The position numbers were made by a program, and so were the translations under genes. 30,741 bases of DNA from CAZQRW01 sp964596115 (GTDB taxonomy: Bacteria; Hydrothermota; UBA3072; B12-G15). Location: positions 1-30,741 of the forward strand of contig CAZQRW010000025.1 in the NCBI GenBank assembly GCA_964596115.1, in the 5' to 3' direction. The notes beneath the pieces were generated by a model. It saw nothing but the letters and a program-made list of their open reading frames with translations, did no database searches and was not told where the DNA came from. Shown here in pieces: positions 30,722 through 30,741 of this stretch (position 1 is its first letter; each line of letters begins with the position of its first letter).

Positions 30722-30741
30722 ATGAAAGTGCATATTGAAAA
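30722..30741 (+). CDS. Start of a gene cut by the window edge
   Basis: An ATG with TAAGG about 7 nt upstream opens MKVHIEK before the sequence ends. It lies 16 nt after the previous ORF and on the same transcript. Too short to identify. Confidence 0.35.

Noticed and set aside
1..30741. tRNA, rRNA, CRISPR arrays, phage or plasmid replication genes.
   Set aside because: No tRNA-like T-loop with matching acceptor arms, no regularly spaced repeats and no related genes were seen by eye; a dedicated RNA search was not possible.

Overview
The window is a compact, AT-rich bacterial chromosome segment. Genes overlap by 1-40 nt, co-oriented runs are long, and I see no tRNA, rRNA, CRISPR array, intact transposon or phage gene. 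The organism looks diderm: there is a C-terminal-Phe beta-barrel, a lipobox protein and a secreted lamin-tail protein. It is plausibly thermophilic, because it carries a fused enzyme resembling the inositol-phosphate cytidylyltransferase/DIP-phosphate synthase of hyperthermophiles. The mix suggests an uncultured lineage such as the WOR-3/Stahlbacteria-Hydrothermae type, but that placement is an inference from style and gene content, not proof.

Layout. 1-350: repeat debris and a doubtful small ORF. 349-2416: a PfkB-family kinase convergent with ornithine aminotransferase, sharing a hairpin terminator. 2691-9841 (minus): an 11-gene run, from PAP2 phosphatase through cysteine desulfurase, a hypothetical, ApbE, AmrS radical SAM, a NusG-domain-II protein, a Gx transporter, DUF4321, rhomboid and SerA to a HlyIII protein. 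ApbE, the NusG-II protein and the Gx transporter recall the flavin-based electron-transfer gene set. 10008-14069 (plus): YbaK deacylase, the threonine-to-glycine pair tdh-kbl, and an unusual PlsY/lipid-kinase-like fusion. 14084-25101 (minus): TPR protein, lipoprotein and TrmO; the TldD/TldE protease pair; a secreted lamin-tail protein; a metallo-beta-lactamase; PepC; and a PhnP-like hydrolase with the DIP synthase fusion. 25363-30275 (plus): an iron locus of a DtxR-FeoA fusion regulator, FeoA and FeoB, then a second unit behind two DtxR-type palindromes encoding an exported FmdE-like protein, a cysteine-less TusA-like protein and an outer-membrane barrel. 30472 to the end: a strong promoter, a 24-codon ORF, a probable CTG-start ORF and the start of a further gene.

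Two things stand out. First, the FmdE-like/TusA-like/barrel unit appears to be under the same iron regulator as feoAB and matches no iron system I know. Second, promoters across the window are nearly uniform: TTGACA-like, exactly 16 bp, then TATAAT-like. Four of them lie exactly 6 nt upstream of an ATG, which predicts leaderless mRNAs and corrects several gene starts.
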